Shown here in pieces: positions 63,952-64,000 of a stretch of 64,000 nt of DNA. The notes under the pieces were generated by a model. That model was given only the letters and a program-made list of their open reading frames with translations. It did no database searches and was not told where the DNA came from. The stretch is taken from the NCBI GenBank assembly GCA_937901445.1, contig CALDHY010000072.1, forward strand, positions 1 through 64,000, in the 5' to 3' direction. The position numbers were made by a program, and so were the translations under genes. Source of the stretch: an uncultured Selenomonadales bacterium (GTDB taxonomy: Bacteria > Bacillota > Negativicutes > Selenomonadales > Selenomonadaceae). Position 1 is the first letter of the stretch; every line of letters begins with the position of its first letter.

Positions 63952-64000
63952 AAATTAAAGATTAGAAAATTTTTAAACTCCCTGTTAGCCAAAAATGTTG

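Noticed and set aside
1..64000. tRNA, rRNA or att site marking the mobile element edge
   Set aside because: I searched by eye for tRNA cloverleaf ends and rRNA motifs and saw none; the right end of the element is outside the window.

Overview
The window reads as chromosome of a diderm Firmicute (Negativicutes, Selenomonadales-like). It has a low-GC base composition, strong AGGAGG-type ribosome binding sites and many TTG starts. Firmicute partner-switching proteins (SpoIIE-type phosphatases, STAS antagonists, RsbW-type kinases) sit beside outer-membrane machinery (two TolC proteins, an RND pump, an autotransporter). This taxonomic call is an inference from gene content. No rRNA, tRNA or CRISPR array is visible.

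1-3483: an 802-base stretch without a supported gene carries a ~100-bp element twice. Two AgrC-like sensor kinases follow on the minus strand; the promoter-proximal one has lost the phospho-accepting histidine. 3606-4909: a secreted protein, a STAS antagonist and an RsbW-type kinase.

5044-19242 is the centrepiece, a RiPP locus. It holds five Nif11/NHLP-type precursors whose dissimilar cores all end in Arg-Arg-Trp at the very C-terminus, and a sixth, leader-only paralogue. Downstream are a SPASM radical SAM enzyme with a long unrecognised N-terminal half, two HlyD-type adaptors, a C39 peptidase/ABC exporter, a second NHLM ABC protein, a small protein with an HExxH motif, a TolC protein, and a UPF0489-type protein of the peptide-arginase family. 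The proposed pathway is leader-guided modification of the C-terminal Arg/Trp segment (radical SAM chemistry and Arg-to-Orn conversion), cleavage after Gly-Gly, and export across both membranes. Near-identical direct repeats with an exact 20-bp period lie immediately upstream of matching promoter candidates for the RiPP operon and for the 3606 gene. They suggest control by the LytTR regulator at 21153.

19248-32074: a membrane SpoIIE-type phosphatase, the LytTR regulator, a glycogen debranching enzyme, an OmpR-type winged-helix regulator without a receiver (with a C8 tract in its gene), a Cache-HAMP-PP2C phosphatase, an AGE-family protein, a second STAS/RsbW pair and a tandem DJ-1/PfpI protein. 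32168-38117: a ThDP enzyme and a redox/detoxification run (tautomerase, two flavodoxin-fold reductases, nitroreductase, cupin) plus a DUF1566-repeat protein. 38148-51245: an autotransporter and a barrel-less paralogue, a type-B carboxylesterase, a MATE-like protein with a degenerate ATPase-like tail, and a complete RND efflux operon ending at a good terminator.

51347-64000 is a decaying conjugative element. An intact parA-parB pair is flanked on each side by two copies of a 19-bp palindrome (putative parS). Beyond it lie trb/tra type IV secretion genes broken by many frameshifts and deletions. The minus-strand block traG-trbB-C-D-E-J(N-terminus) abuts plus-strand trbJ(C-terminus)-trbL, which fits an inversion through traG and trbJ.
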